Shown: positions 7,442 through 15,937 of the stretch, in pieces
Numbering within the stretch: the first letter of the stretch is position 1
Layout: every line of letters begins with the position of its first letter
Origin: Bacillota bacterium
GTDB taxonomy: Bacteria; Bacillota; Clostridia; Tissierellales; Sedimentibacteraceae
DNA length: 64,000 nucleotides
Direction of reading: 5' to 3'
Assembly (NCBI GenBank): GCA_023453025.1
Contig: JAEXUD010000014.1
Location: forward strand, 30,916-94,915
Position numbers and translations under genes: made by a program
Notes under the pieces: model-generated
Databases searched by the model: none
What the model was told of the DNA's origin: nothing
The model's input: the letters and a program-made list of their open reading frames with translations, nothing else

Positions 7442-9793
7442 TTATCTCTCAATAACACCCGTCACAAATTCTGTCCACTCATCTCTTAATTCATTTTCAG
7501 TAATATTAAGAACTTTTTCTATATTGCCTCCTTCTTTAAGCAACTCAACAAGCTTTTCTCTTCCGTATGTTTCAATGATAAATTCCACCAAGCTGTAGCC
7601 GTATGTGTAAATGTCACGGCTGCCACGCTCATTTAATTTATATAATTCAGGCAGCCCTATCTGCAGCAGATTTTTGTAATGTGACTTCTCATTTATTTCC
7701 TGTCCTGCCAGGTACATTGCCGTTCCTTCCCACAGCCAGCCTGCAGACATGCTATCACCAACTAAAGCCATGGTCACAATATGGGTAAACTCATGTAATA
7801 TAACTGTATCGTAATCAACATAGCTTCCGTTTTTATTTCTCAAGGTGAAATAAATAGTATCCTTGCTTATTGCTATTCCCCCGAAAGTTTCCATTACATC
7901 GCCGTCAAAATTTGCATCCTTGATTGTTGCCTGCCTTAAGGGTTCATATTTGTCATACATGTAAATCCTTACTATCGGTATGTCTTCTTCTTTAACATCC
8001 AAGAACTCCAGTATCCTGTCATATTCCTTTTCCAATGTTTCAATGGATTTTGAAGCAAACTCTTCATTTGATTTATTGTTTGAGCTGTAATAAATTTCAA
8101 AATGTTTGCCAATCATATATCTATCAAACTTGTATCCCCCACTGTCCTCAAAGTAACTGCTCTTGTCTATTTCTTCCTTTGTCCGCTTAATCCCTGCTCC
8201 TTCCGCATTCAAGGTGCAATCCTTTATTATGAGGTTCCCCATTACATCACATTTTAAATTTTCCACTGTTATGTTTTTAAATCGATAGCTGCTGCGGTAA
8301 TGATTTACAGGAATTACAGGCAGCTCATCAATCAATATTTTTTCTGCCTTCATCAAGTAATTGTCTCTTTCTGCTTCCTTTGTTTTCAGCGAACCTGCTA
8401 TTGCCTCTTCAAAATCACGGTTATACCATTGATTGCTGCTGTCTTCCGAATTCGCCACGAAATTGGCAAGATATGTCATCGGGTCATAATAATCAGCTGA
8501 CCACGAGCTAAAAAGCATCTCATAATCGCCTGTATTGCTCTTCTTTATCAGTTCCTCAAAGGAAACTAAATTGAGTTTTATCTTGATTCCCAAATTGCTT
8601 TCAATCATGCCTTCTAAGAATTTCCCGCCGTATTCATTGCTGACAGTTAACTCAATCTCCGGAAAATCATCCTTATATTCTGTCTTGCTGATTAATTTCC
8701 TTGCCATATGAGGATTTACCATACTTATGTAATTATCTCCCTGCCTGTTATCTTCTACAGTGCCGTCATACAGTCTCATATCAGGAGGTATGATACCGGC
8801 TGCCGGAATACTTCCGTAAAACATATGCTCACATAAATATTTTCTGTCAATAGCGTAAGAAAGCGCCCTCCTGACATCAATATCATTGAGAGGCTTTTTT
8901 TCTGTGTTAATCAATACCCAGGTGGTACCGGTATAATCTGCAAACAGTATATCATCGTCTTCCTCCATGTTTTCATAAGGAAAAATTTCCTCAACATGCA
9001 CCTGTTGGTTCTTGTCGTATGTAGCGTTTATAAGGCACTTTACATATGGTATATTAACGTTATCCTTATCGTGATAGTCGTTGTTTTTTGACAAAAGTAT
9101 GTATGAGCCCGGCTCATAGGAATTAAGCTCATACGGTCCGTTTGATATACAAGTATCCGGATTTATTTCCCATCCTTCTCCTTTTGTTTCCACAATATCC
9201 TGTCTTACAGGAAAAAGCATTGTCAATATTTCAGCAAAATAAGGCACAGGCTCGTTGAGTTCTATTTTTAAGGTCTTTTCGTCAACAGCCTTTACCTCTA
9301 TATCATCCTTGCTGCCTGTGCCGTTTATGTACTCATCCGCTCCTTTTATGTATAGTTCAAATATTTTAGAAACACTGCTGCCTTTCTGCTCGCATGATCT
9401 TTTGAAAGAATATTCAAAATCGGCAGCAGTCAAATCTCTGCCGTCTGACCATTTTGCATCATTTCTGATTTTAAATGTATATACAGTGTTTTCCATTCCC
9501 TCATCATTGGGGGATACAGTGAAGCTCTCCGCTGCACCTAATTCATAACCGTCCTCTCCTAATACCGTCAATCCTTCAAAAATCTGCCGGTCAATATTAT
9601 AAGCCACTTTGCTGGTGGTTAAATGAGGATCCCAGAAAGTAACATCCACCGATAATAAGTTCCATAACAATGTGTTATCGGTGCTGGGAATTTCTTCATT
9701 TAAAGAATAAGTACCCACATTGCAGCCAGATATAAGCAGACTCATTATCAGAAAGCACGCTGTCAGAAAAATAATTAATTGTTTTTTAATCAT
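7442..9793 (-). CDS. Lipoprotein: family-5 solute-binding domain fused to HExxH metallopeptidase domain
   Basis: 783 aa. The signal peptide ends in a lipobox (LISGC), so it is predicted to be anchored outside the membrane. Residues ~40-520 resemble peptide/oligopeptide-binding proteins of ABC importers (SBP_bac_5: LSVDVTFWDPHL, SDGRDLTAADFEYSF, DVRRALSYAIDRKYL). Residues ~570-783 form a gluzincin-type peptidase domain with H667-E-F-T-H671 and a downstream Glu689 in WLWEGTAMYLAG. No permease or ATPase genes of an Opp/Dpp importer are adjacent, so the binding domain may deliver peptides to the peptidase rather than to a transporter. The stop abuts the fmt scar of module copy 1. Confidence 0.8.
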   Translation of the reverse strand: MIKKQLIIFLTACFLIMSLLISGCNVGTYSLNEEIPSTDNTLLWNLLSVDVTFWDPHLTTSKVAYNIDRQIFEGLTVLGEDGYELGAAESFTVSPNDEGMENTVYTFKIRNDAKWSDGRDLTAADFEYSFKRSCEQKGSSVSKIFELYIKGADEYINGTGSKDDIEVKAVDEKTLKIELNEPVPYFAEILTMLFPVRQDIVETKGEGWEINPDTCISNGPYELNSYEPGSYILLSKNNDYHDKDNVNIPYVKCLINATYDKNQQVHVEEIFPYENMEEDDDILFADYTGTTWVLINTEKKPLNDIDVRRALSYAIDRKYLCEHMFYGSIPAAGIIPPDMRLYDGTVEDNRQGDNYISMVNPHMARKLISKTEYKDDFPEIELTVSNEYGGKFLEGMIESNLGIKIKLNLVSFEELIKKSNTGDYEMLFSSWSADYYDPMTYLANFVANSEDSSNQWYNRDFEEAIAGSLKTKEAERDNYLMKAEKILIDELPVIPVNHYRSSYRFKNITVENLKCDVMGNLIIKDCTLNAEGAGIKRTKEEIDKSSYFEDSGGYKFDRYMIGKHFEIYYSSNNKSNEEFASKSIETLEKEYDRILEFLDVKEEDIPIVRIYMYDKYEPLRQATIKDANFDGDVMETFGGIAISKDTIYFTLRNKNGSYVDYDTVILHEFTHIVTMALVGDSMSAGWLWEGTAMYLAGQEINEKSHYKNLLQIGLPELYKLNERGSRDIYTYGYSLVEFIIETYGREKLVELLKEGGNIEKVLNITENELRDEWTEFVTGVIER

Positions 9794-9995
9794 ATTCCAA
9801 TCCCTCTTCCAGTACGTTGTTAATTTTATTTACTTCCCCAATTTTCTCTTAAATAATTAATACAGTCATTTTCAAATTCAACTGAGCTTTTTCCTATTAT
9901 TTCATGAGTAATTACAATAATAATTTTATATTTTTTTATTTGTTTTAAATATTCTATTAATGTATTTTACTATTAATATCTAAACAACTTGTACT

Positions 9996-10247
9996 CTATT
10001 CTACACCATAATTAATTTCCAAATCATTGTTAATGCTTTTTTGATATAAATTATAATACAATCCCCCTTTCTCAATTAACTCAGAATGATTACCTCGTTC
10101 TACTATACTACCATTTTCAAGAACCAATATTTCATCAGAAAAAAAGCTCATTCTGCTGAATCTATGTGATGAACACACCCCTATCTTCCCCTTTAGCATT
10201 TCTAAATATTTATCTAAAATAAATAGATTACTATATAACAAATTCAT
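9996..10247 (-). pseudogene. C-terminal remnant of an ABC exporter ATPase
   Basis: About 83 codons that match only the end of an exporter-type ATPase: the H-loop region (SSHRFSRMSFFSDEI), then VLENGSIVERGNHSELI and GGLYYNLYQ. Walker A, the signature motif, Walker B and the membrane domain are absent, and nothing upstream restores them. It is probably decayed. A short AT-rich gap separates it from the peptidase fusion gene. Confidence 0.75.
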
Positions 10248-10622
10248 AGCAAACCCTAATTATAACTATAAAATGGTGTTTTATCTATATTATCAATATT
10301 TTCATTTATTTAGTATCCTTGTCATAAAATACAAGTTTAAAATTCAACAAATACTTCATGGTAGTAGGTGCTGAATAATTCCTGAACATATCCCTGAGTG
10401 TGTTACATTTAACATTTTTTTAATGTTGCCATATTACAAATTCTATTTTTGTCTTCAACATTTTTCACAGCTCCCTTTTTACCATTATAAACCATTGTTT
10501 GAAAAATTCCATTGATAATAGTATTAATAATAATTTCTCAAAAATTTCAAAAATATAATTTTACTTCAACTGCTATCATAATTAATAAATTTTTCCAAAG
10601 GACATTAACACTATTTTATTCT
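10248..10622. other. Gap with possible decayed coding traces
   Basis: AT-rich, no intact gene. On the minus strand a 28-codon frame (10409-10495, starting MVYNGKKGAV and ending ...CNMATLKKC) is followed, after a frame change, by about 35 further codons without stop, ending near 10320. This looks like one small frameshifted gene upstream of the broken exporter. I cannot identify a family; a precursor peptide for the exporter would be speculation. Confidence 0.3.
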
Positions 10623-11822
10623 CTAATTATTAGGAGTAAGCTGGTCGAAATACAGCATGGCATCAAAGCAGGTTTCTACGTTTGTGTTTATTGTGTAATA
10701 GACGGGTTTGAAAGTTCTCATTTTATCAAAATACCATCCGATTAATGTCAATTCCCATGCAGATATTCCTGCGTTTTTAAGTTGTTTCGATGTACAGAAT
10801 TTAATGCTTGGTGAATCGGCACCAATAGTATCTATTAATAAACCTGTGCGTTCAATGGAAAATATTTTTCTTTTACCTATGTTTCCTCTTGCCAAAAAAG
10901 AGTTCTTTTTAGCTTCGGTTACAATAGTATAATAATCATCTCCAAGGAAATTTGATAAATTTTGTCCCATTGTACTATACTGTATATCACTATTCCACAT
11001 TGTAAAACTGTCCTCTATAATGTGACCATTATGAGCAAACAATACAATATTTTCATTATTATAATACTTCAATTCATGTTCCATAACCCATAACATGTTT
11101 TCCGCCATCATGCTATCTCTGTCGTTACTTTGTTTTCCGCCCTCCACATACTCATAGTTCATTTTTATTGAGTGAATCAGGTGTGAAATATAATCAAATT
11201 CATATTTTTCTATAGATTTATTTGTCAGCAATTCATCCAATATATTTTCTATCTTTTCAATGGTTTTCTTATTTATTTGCTTTTCATATTCCATTCTGTT
11301 AGACTTCAATCCTTTTACATCTATATCGGAATATCCTTTTTCATTGAGTAATCTTTTAATTACTTCTACTGCATGATATATGTACTGAATATCAACACTG
11401 TAAAAATTAACATTTTCAGATTCAATCCAAGATAATAATCCATCCATTTCTTTATTGGTATACATATCATGAAATCCTAAGTTTTTTCTTTGCTCTTTAT
11501 CATAAAATGAATGGATCTGATTTATTATAGCACCATCTCCTACCTGCACTTCTAAAACAAATGCAACGTGACCTCTTTCCTCTTTAATTTTTTTAAGAAT
11601 TTCAAGCGTAATGTCAAACGGTTCTGCATTGCCGTGTGTAGCAGTACCTATTGCTATAACACGAGCATCTGGCAGGATGAAATTATCCGGTAAAGATAAC
11701 TGGCGGTATTCATAATCTGGAGAAGGAAGGATGAAATATAATACAATATTAAACAATAAAATTCCAAAAATAACAGCAGCTAAAATAAAAAGTAAAATCA
11801 ATTTTTTACGAGTTTTAATCAT
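10623..11822 (-). CDS. Membrane-anchored erythromycin-esterase-like hydrolase
   Basis: 399 aa. One N-terminal membrane segment (about 8-32) suggests an extracytoplasmic, tethered protein. The rest resembles the erythromycin esterase family (PF05139): AIGTATHGNAEPF near residue 57, FVLEVQVGD, and ALFAHNGH-like LFAHNGHIIED near 265. In macrolide esterases the first motif normally reads GE-A-T-H-G; here the Glu is replaced by Thr, so a macrolide-inactivating activity should not be assumed. It lies downstream of a small lipoprotein gene (28-nt gap), probably as a pair. Confidence 0.7.
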   Translation of the reverse strand: MIKTRKKLILLFILAAVIFGILLFNIVLYFILPSPDYEYRQLSLPDNFILPDARVIAIGTATHGNAEPFDITLEILKKIKEERGHVAFVLEVQVGDGAIINQIHSFYDKEQRKNLGFHDMYTNKEMDGLLSWIESENVNFYSVDIQYIYHAVEVIKRLLNEKGYSDIDVKGLKSNRMEYEKQINKKTIEKIENILDELLTNKSIEKYEFDYISHLIHSIKMNYEYVEGGKQSNDRDSMMAENMLWVMEHELKYYNNENIVLFAHNGHIIEDSFTMWNSDIQYSTMGQNLSNFLGDDYYTIVTEAKKNSFLARGNIGKRKIFSIERTGLLIDTIGADSPSIKFCTSKQLKNAGISAWELTLIGWYFDKMRTFKPVYYTINTNVETCFDAMLYFDQLTPNN

Positions 11823-11850
11823 TATCTATACTCCTTAACTATTTAATTTC

Positions 11851-12096
11851 TTAAAAAACATTCCGGGGTTCTTCGGTAAAACCTACTTCCCGGGCCTCTT
11901 TCGGTTTTATCTTAGGCGTATAGTCATTAATACTTACATCCGGTACACGGCTTGTCTCCCGAGCGTGACGTTCGTTTATCACATTAACCTCATCATAAAA
12001 CGTTTGCTGCCTTTCGGCGGTATTGGTACATGAACAAAGCATAGATAAACAAATTGCGATAAAAAACACTTTTAACATTTTATTTCTTATGTGCAT
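11851..12096 (-). CDS. Small predicted lipoprotein
   Basis: The start at 12096 is preferred over an upstream ATG (12117) because GGAGG lies 8 nt before it; the protein is 81 aa. The signal peptide ends in a lipobox-like LCSC, and the mature part is short, charged and without a recognised domain (ERQQTFYDEVNVINERHAR). It lies upstream of the erythromycin-esterase-like gene and could be translated from the same mRNA. Function unknown. Confidence 0.6.
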   Translation of the reverse strand: MHIRNKMLKVFFIAICLSMLCSCTNTAERQQTFYDEVNVINERHARETSRVPDVSINDYTPKIKPKEAREVGFTEEPRNVF

Positions 12097-12121
12097 ATAT
12101 TTCCTCCACAAAAACAATATT

Positions 12122-12196
12122 GGAAAATTTTTTTATATTGCTTACTCCTGCTATATTCTAAATACAGTGTTTTACCCGAATAATACAATCATACAT
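12122..12196 (-). pseudogene. Remnant of the 5' end of the ABC-2 permease gene
   Basis: Read leftward it starts MYDCIIRVK, matching MYDFIIQVK at the start of the permease gene (15031), then a 1-nt deletion shifts the frame into EYSRSK-x-YKKIF, again matching. Homology stops at about 12122, where the lipoprotein gene region begins. It marks the left edge of the 2.9-kb tandem duplication. Confidence 0.75.
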
Positions 12197-12414
12197 ATTA
12201 ACGCCTATTATATTATTTATTTTTAAATAATAAGCGCTTAGAATAATTATTTTATTTAACTTGTAATAGTTAAATCTTGTGTATTTTTTAACAATATTAC
12301 ACTTAAATAATACCATATTTTTCAAATTTATTGCAATCGATTTCATTAAATTTAAAATTTGTTGCTAAATTCTGAATATTGCATATGAAACATTTTTTAA
12401 GCATTTAAAACATA

Positions 12415-12443
12415 TTGAATTAAATGTAATATTTTGGTATAAT
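12415..12443 (+). promoter_or_regulatory. Sigma-A promoter of toxin copy 2
   Basis: TTGAAT (12415-12420), 17-nt spacer, TATAAT (12438-12443). One change in the -35 box relative to copies 1 and 3. Confidence 0.8.
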
Positions 12444-12502
12444 ATGTCAAGGAATTGCCACGACGGATAGGCGGCTGGCTCCCTGAAAAGGGAGGTGATA
12501 AT

Positions 12503-12583
12503 ATGGTTACTTATGGAGATTTATTTACCCTCGGGTTACTCATAGTAGCGATTATTGCCTTGTTAAAAGACAAGCTTAAATAA
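12503..12583 (+). CDS. Type I toxin, copy 2
   Basis: 26 codons, identical to copy 1 except Ala15 to Val. The same masked ribosome binding site (CTCCCT-GAAA-AGGGAG) precedes it. The conservative change and intact frame suggest the copy is still under selection or is recent. Confidence 0.75.
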   Translation: MVTYGDLFTLGLLIVAIIALLKDKLK

Positions 12584-12591
12584 CTTTTACA

Positions 12592-12684
12592 TAAAAAAGT
12601 TAACCGCCCAAGAACCAGTTGGACGGTTAATGTAATTTAACCACTAATTTGGGACTAACCGTTTATTCGGCAGTTCCTTTTGTT
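12592..12684 (-). ncRNA. Antisense RNA, copy 2
   Basis: Promoter at 12691-12719 and terminator hairpin at 12600-12630 followed by ACTTTTTTAT on the minus strand. Its terminator and loop differ from copies 1 and 3, so cross-pairing between copies may be limited. Ends are inferred. Confidence 0.7.
12600..12630 (-). terminator. Terminator of antisense RNA copy 2
   Basis: TTAACCGCCCAA pairs with TTGGACGGTTAA (one mismatch), 7-nt loop, U-run on the minus strand. The stem sequence is changed on both arms relative to copies 1 and 3 but still pairs. Confidence 0.75.
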
Positions 12685-12690
12685 AAGTTA

Positions 12691-12719
12691 ATTATAATGC
12701 AGCTAGAAAATATTGTCAA
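12691..12719 (-). promoter_or_regulatory. Consensus sigma-A promoter of antisense RNA copy 2
   Basis: TTGACA (12719-12714), 17-nt spacer, TATAAT (12696-12691), exact consensus. Confidence 0.85.
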
Positions 12720-12732
12720 GCAATGAATTTTC

Positions 12733-12780
12733 TCAATTCAACGCTATGTGTTACGGGAATTTGTTTCCTTCAAATACTAT
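12733..12780 (-). pseudogene. Scar of the fmt 3' end (copy 2)
   Basis: Read leftward: GNKFP, a stop codon in place of the next residue, then HIALN and TGA, matching GNKFPEHIVLN-stop of fmt. Confidence 0.75.
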
Positions 12781-12813
12781 TCCATTACCAAAAATTTTTC
12801 ATATTAAATTTAG

Positions 12814-13527
12814 TTATATAATATTTTTAGTCTTTTCAAAATAAAAGGATTCCAAAAAATTAGCGTCTTTAGATGCTTTTAAATCATCCATATCAATATT
12901 TGTCACTACCTTACCCTCATCAATTATGGTGAGTCTTCCTGAAAATTCTTCTAACTCCTGTAAAACATGAGATGACAAAATTATTATACTGTTCTTGCTT
13001 AATTCCTTTAAAATATTTTTTGCCATTCTGCGTTCACCGGGGTCTAAGGAGTTAAACGGCTCATCCAATATAATTATGTCAGGTCTGTCAAGCAAAGCTT
13101 GTATAATTCCAATTCTCTGCTTCATTCCTCCGGAATATGCGGATAATCTTTTGTCTGCACTTTGCGACAAATTAAATATATTTAAATATTCTTTAATTTC
13201 TTTTTTCGCCTTTTCCCTGTTTATACTCTTAATACAGCTCATATACAGCAAGAATTCATAGCCTGTAATGTTTTCATAAACGCTGAAATCCTGAGGCAAA
13301 TATCCTAATTTACTCTTGTAGTCCTTTGAGTAAATCGTATTGCCCTTAAATTTAACATCTCCTCCGGTTGGAAAAATAATTGTGGACAATATGTTTAACA
13401 ATGTTGATTTTCCGGCACCATTGGAGCCTATTAATATATTCATTCCTGCTTTAAACTCAATATTAATACCATCCAAAGCTGCGGTATCTCCATATTTTTT
13501 CGTAACATTGCTGCATAAAATACTCAT
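12814..13527 (-). CDS. ABC transporter ATPase (ABC-2 type)
   Basis: 237 aa, a single nucleotide-binding domain: Walker A GSNGAGKST (about 33-41), Q-loop YLPQDF, signature SGGMKQR, Walker B IIILDEPFNSLDP, and H-loop LSSHVLQE. It forms a two-gene unit with the upstream permease (11-nt gap). GGGGGA precedes the ATG at 13527. The family includes exporters for lantibiotic immunity, drugs or lipids; substrate unknown. Its 3' third is duplicated at 15679-15937. Confidence 0.9.
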   Translation of the reverse strand: MSILCSNVTKKYGDTAALDGINIEFKAGMNILIGSNGAGKSTLLNILSTIIFPTGGDVKFKGNTIYSKDYKSKLGYLPQDFSVYENITGYEFLLYMSCIKSINREKAKKEIKEYLNIFNLSQSADKRLSAYSGGMKQRIGIIQALLDRPDIIILDEPFNSLDPGERRMAKNILKELSKNSIIILSSHVLQELEEFSGRLTIIDEGKVVTNIDMDDLKASKDANFLESFYFEKTKNII

Positions 13528-13537
13528 TCTTATCCCC

Positions 13538-15031
13538 CTAATTCGTCCTTGTTAATATTTTTCTTCTGATTGTAAGCATAAATATTATTACTATACTTAT
13601 GATAATATACATTGTCACCATTTTATAACTCCATAAATCTGCATTTCTTCCCGTAAAATCCACCGCAAATATTTCGCCGTCCATCATAATATATAAAAGC
13701 AGCAGATAATTTATCTGAAAAACATTTTCATTCCTTGTGACTTCACCCATAAGTATGGAAACGGCACATATTATAAAGCTGCCTGATATTACTGCATTTA
13801 CAGCCATGTAATTACCTGCTGCTGCGTACTTAATTACTACCGCGCTGTTTACAAACAACAATATAGCTATGCCTGAAATCCATGCTGTGTAAATTTGTTT
13901 AGCATAATATTCTGTTGATTTTATCAGCTTATTTAAGTTTGTTTCACTTCCATACAGAATTAATTTAGAAATTACACCCATTGGAATGAAAAACAATATT
14001 GTATAAATAGTAGTTGAATCAGACACGAAGCTTAAAACCATAAAAAATATCAGGACTATTATCTTCCATGCCTTAATTTCCGATAAATACATAATACACT
14101 CATATAACCCGACTCTCATCAATAAATAATTAATTTTCCCGACTAATCTGCTTACCTCGGCATCATTCTCTTCATCTGCTGAATTACTGACAGAGCTGTT
14201 ATGGTAAAATTGATAATTACTTATAGCAAATTTAACTAACACTATACCTGTAAAAATTGTAATCAGCCTGTTAATAAATATATGTAGTGAATAATTTATC
14301 CCTTCAAACAGAAACCTATTTGCAACATAACCATTGCCAATCAGCGTATAGCCGTCAGTTCTTCCAGCTACATTGGACAATGACAAGGTAATTTGATCGG
14401 TAATATCAGATATACCTAAAAGAGACAAACCTTTGTTTTGTAATTCAATAGTTAATATAACTATATATATAATAAAATATATTAAGCTGCCTGCCGCACC
14501 GGATAGCCCTTCAATTGAATCAAAGAAAAACGTTATGCTGACAATTAAAAACAATGCAGGAATTACAAATATTATAAATGGCATACATAAATGGATTATA
14601 TTTACGCTCAAACTTTCTTTTTTAATCAATATTGATATGAAAGCTGCAATTATTATTGGAATCACCGTGGTAAGCAGTATCAGGAACTTACTGCAGAAAA
14701 CACTTAAAACAAAGGTTTTTTTATCTATCCTTGTACTGCCTGTCAGCCTGTTAACAGGATAATTATTTAAAACCTTGCCTCTGTCCCTGATGACATAGTA
14801 ACCAAACAAGCCTGCAAGTATGATGTATATAACAGCAAAGCTTGTTCCCGCCCAATGAGAATTAAAATATCCCCTATAGCCTCTGCCGAAAATCATACCA
14901 TTTGTATAATCATTGCTGTCAGGGATAAACATTAACGCACACAAAAATATTATCGGAAAGATTTTTTTATATTTCTTACTCCTGCTGTATTCTAAATACA
15001 ATATTTTTACTTGGATAATAAAATCATACAT
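13538..15031 (-). CDS. ABC-2 type permease, multi-span membrane protein
   Basis: 497 aa from the ATG at 15031 (AGGATG 8 nt upstream; an ATG 9 nt earlier overlaps that site). About ten to twelve hydrophobic segments spread over the whole protein. The N-terminal cytoplasmic stretch YLEYSRSKKYKKIFP precedes the first helix. Its location before an ABC-2 ATPase gene makes it the membrane partner of that ATPase. Its 5' end is repeated as a frameshifted remnant at 12122-12196. Substrate unknown. Confidence 0.8.
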   Translation of the reverse strand: MYDFIIQVKILYLEYSRSKKYKKIFPIIFLCALMFIPDSNDYTNGMIFGRGYRGYFNSHWAGTSFAVIYIILAGLFGYYVIRDRGKVLNNYPVNRLTGSTRIDKKTFVLSVFCSKFLILLTTVIPIIIAAFISILIKKESLSVNIIHLCMPFIIFVIPALFLIVSITFFFDSIEGLSGAAGSLIYFIIYIVILTIELQNKGLSLLGISDITDQITLSLSNVAGRTDGYTLIGNGYVANRFLFEGINYSLHIFINRLITIFTGIVLVKFAISNYQFYHNSSVSNSADEENDAEVSRLVGKINYLLMRVGLYECIMYLSEIKAWKIIVLIFFMVLSFVSDSTTIYTILFFIPMGVISKLILYGSETNLNKLIKSTEYYAKQIYTAWISGIAILLFVNSAVVIKYAAAGNYMAVNAVISGSFIICAVSILMGEVTRNENVFQINYLLLLYIMMDGEIFAVDFTGRNADLWSYKMVTMYIIISIVIIFMLTIRRKILTRTN

Positions 15032-15279
15032 ATTAAACATCCTGCTATTTATTTTTTAATATATAAATTCCTTTGTATAATTTTCTTCTATTCCCCCCGA
15101 ATATTTATAATGCTTTGCCTAAATTATAACAAATCCTACAAATTATTGCAATTGTCTTCATCATACAATTTACCGGCTTTTGTTTTTTATTTATCAATAT
15201 TAGAATGCTGCACCATTTAATTTAAGAATTTAAATATTTAGAGGTTAAGTATTTAGACAAGCAAAAAAATTAAAACATA

Positions 15280-15308
15280 TTGAAATATATGTAATATTTT
15301 GGTATAAT
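15280..15308 (+). promoter_or_regulatory. Sigma-A promoter of toxin copy 3
   Basis: TTGAAA (15280-15285), 17-nt spacer, TATAAT (15303-15308). Confidence 0.85.
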
Positions 15309-15367
15309 ATGTCAAGGAATTGCCACGACGGATAGGCGGTTGGCTCCCTGAAAAGGGAGGTGATAAT

Positions 15368-15448
15368 ATGGTTACTTATGGAGATTTATTTACCCTCGGG
15401 TTACTCTTAGCAGCGATTATTGCCTTGTTAAAAGACGAGCTTAAATAG
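15368..15448 (+). CDS. Type I toxin, copy 3
   Basis: 26 codons; differs from copy 1 by Ile14 to Leu and Lys24 to Glu (end KDELK). The masked ribosome binding site and promoter are as in copy 1. The charge change at the C-terminus could alter activity, since basic ends are usual in these membrane toxins. Confidence 0.75.
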   Translation: MVTYGDLFTLGLLLAAIIALLKDELK

Positions 15449-15455
15449 TTTTACA

Positions 15456-15549
15456 TAAAAAAACTAACCGCCAAAGTTTAGCGACCGAGCGGTTAGAATT
15501 TATTTAATCGATTTTTGAGCTAACCGTTTATTCGGCAGATCCTTTTGTT
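15456..15549 (-). ncRNA. Antisense RNA, copy 3
   Basis: Promoter 15556-15584, terminator hairpin 15464-15496 followed by a run of U residues. Nearly identical to the copy 1 RNA, so the two could cross-regulate. Ends are inferred. Confidence 0.7.
15464..15496 (-). terminator. Terminator of antisense RNA copy 3
   Basis: CTAACCGC (15464-15471) pairs with GCGGTTAG (15489-15496); seven T follow on the minus strand. Confidence 0.75.
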
Positions 15550-15555
15550 AAGTTA

Positions 15556-15584
15556 ATTATAATGCAGCTAGAAAATATTGTCAA
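15556..15584 (-). promoter_or_regulatory. Consensus sigma-A promoter of antisense RNA copy 3
   Basis: TTGACA (15584-15579), 17-nt spacer, TATAAT (15561-15556), exact consensus. Confidence 0.85.
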
Positions 15585-15597
15585 GCAATGAATTTTC

Positions 15598-15645
15598 TCA
15601 ATTCAACGATATGTGTTGCGGGAATTTGTTTCCTTCAGATACTAT
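15598..15645 (-). pseudogene. Scar of the fmt 3' end (copy 3)
   Basis: Read leftward: EGNKFPQHISLN followed by TGA, against RGNKFPEHIVLN-stop of the intact fmt gene. Confidence 0.75.
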
Positions 15646-15678
15646 TCCATTACCCAAAATTTTTCATATTAAATTTAG

Positions 15679-15937
15679 TTATATAATATTTTTAGTCTTT
15701 TCAAAATAAAAGGATTCCAAAAAATCAGCGTCTTTAGTAAATGCTTTTAAATCATCCATTTCATTGTTTGTCACTACCTTACCCTCATCAATTATGGTGA
15801 GTCTTCCTGAAAATTCTTCTAACTCCTGTAAAACATGAGATGACAAAATTATTATGCTGTTCTTGCTTAATTCCTTTAAAATATTTTTTGCCGTTCTGCG
15901 TTCACCGGGATCTAAGGAGTTAAACTGCTCATCCAAT
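15679..15937 (-). pseudogene. Truncated duplicate of the ABC-2 ATPase gene
   Basis: The last ~85 codons of the ATPase at 12814-13527 are repeated almost exactly, starting at LDEQFNSLDPGERR (the Walker B Pro is now Gln) and ending at the same FYFEKTKNII-stop. Walker A and the signature motif are missing. An in-frame start further right (16008) joins it to about 24 unrelated codons, so a chimeric product of 109 aa is possible but would not be a working ATPase. Confidence 0.8.

Larger units (their letters stand above)
12122..13070. repeat. Segmental duplication, left copy
   Basis: Contains permease 5' remnant, toxin-antitoxin module copy 2, fmt scar and the 3' part of the ATPase gene, in the same order as 14958-15937. 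The toxin -10 boxes (12438 and 15303) are 2,865 nt apart, giving the repeat period. The intact ATPase and permease genes fill the space between the copies. Confidence 0.75.
14958..15937. repeat. Segmental duplication, right copy
   Basis: Permease 5' end (still part of the intact gene), toxin-antitoxin module copy 3, fmt scar, and a truncated ATPase copy, in the same order as 12122-13070. Homology ends abruptly within the ATPase copy near 15937. Confidence 0.75.

Noticed and set aside
12158..12346. A 62-codon gene on the minus strand
   Set aside because: Its second half is the frameshifted 5' end of the duplicated permease gene and the rest is AT-rich spacer; no ribosome binding site.
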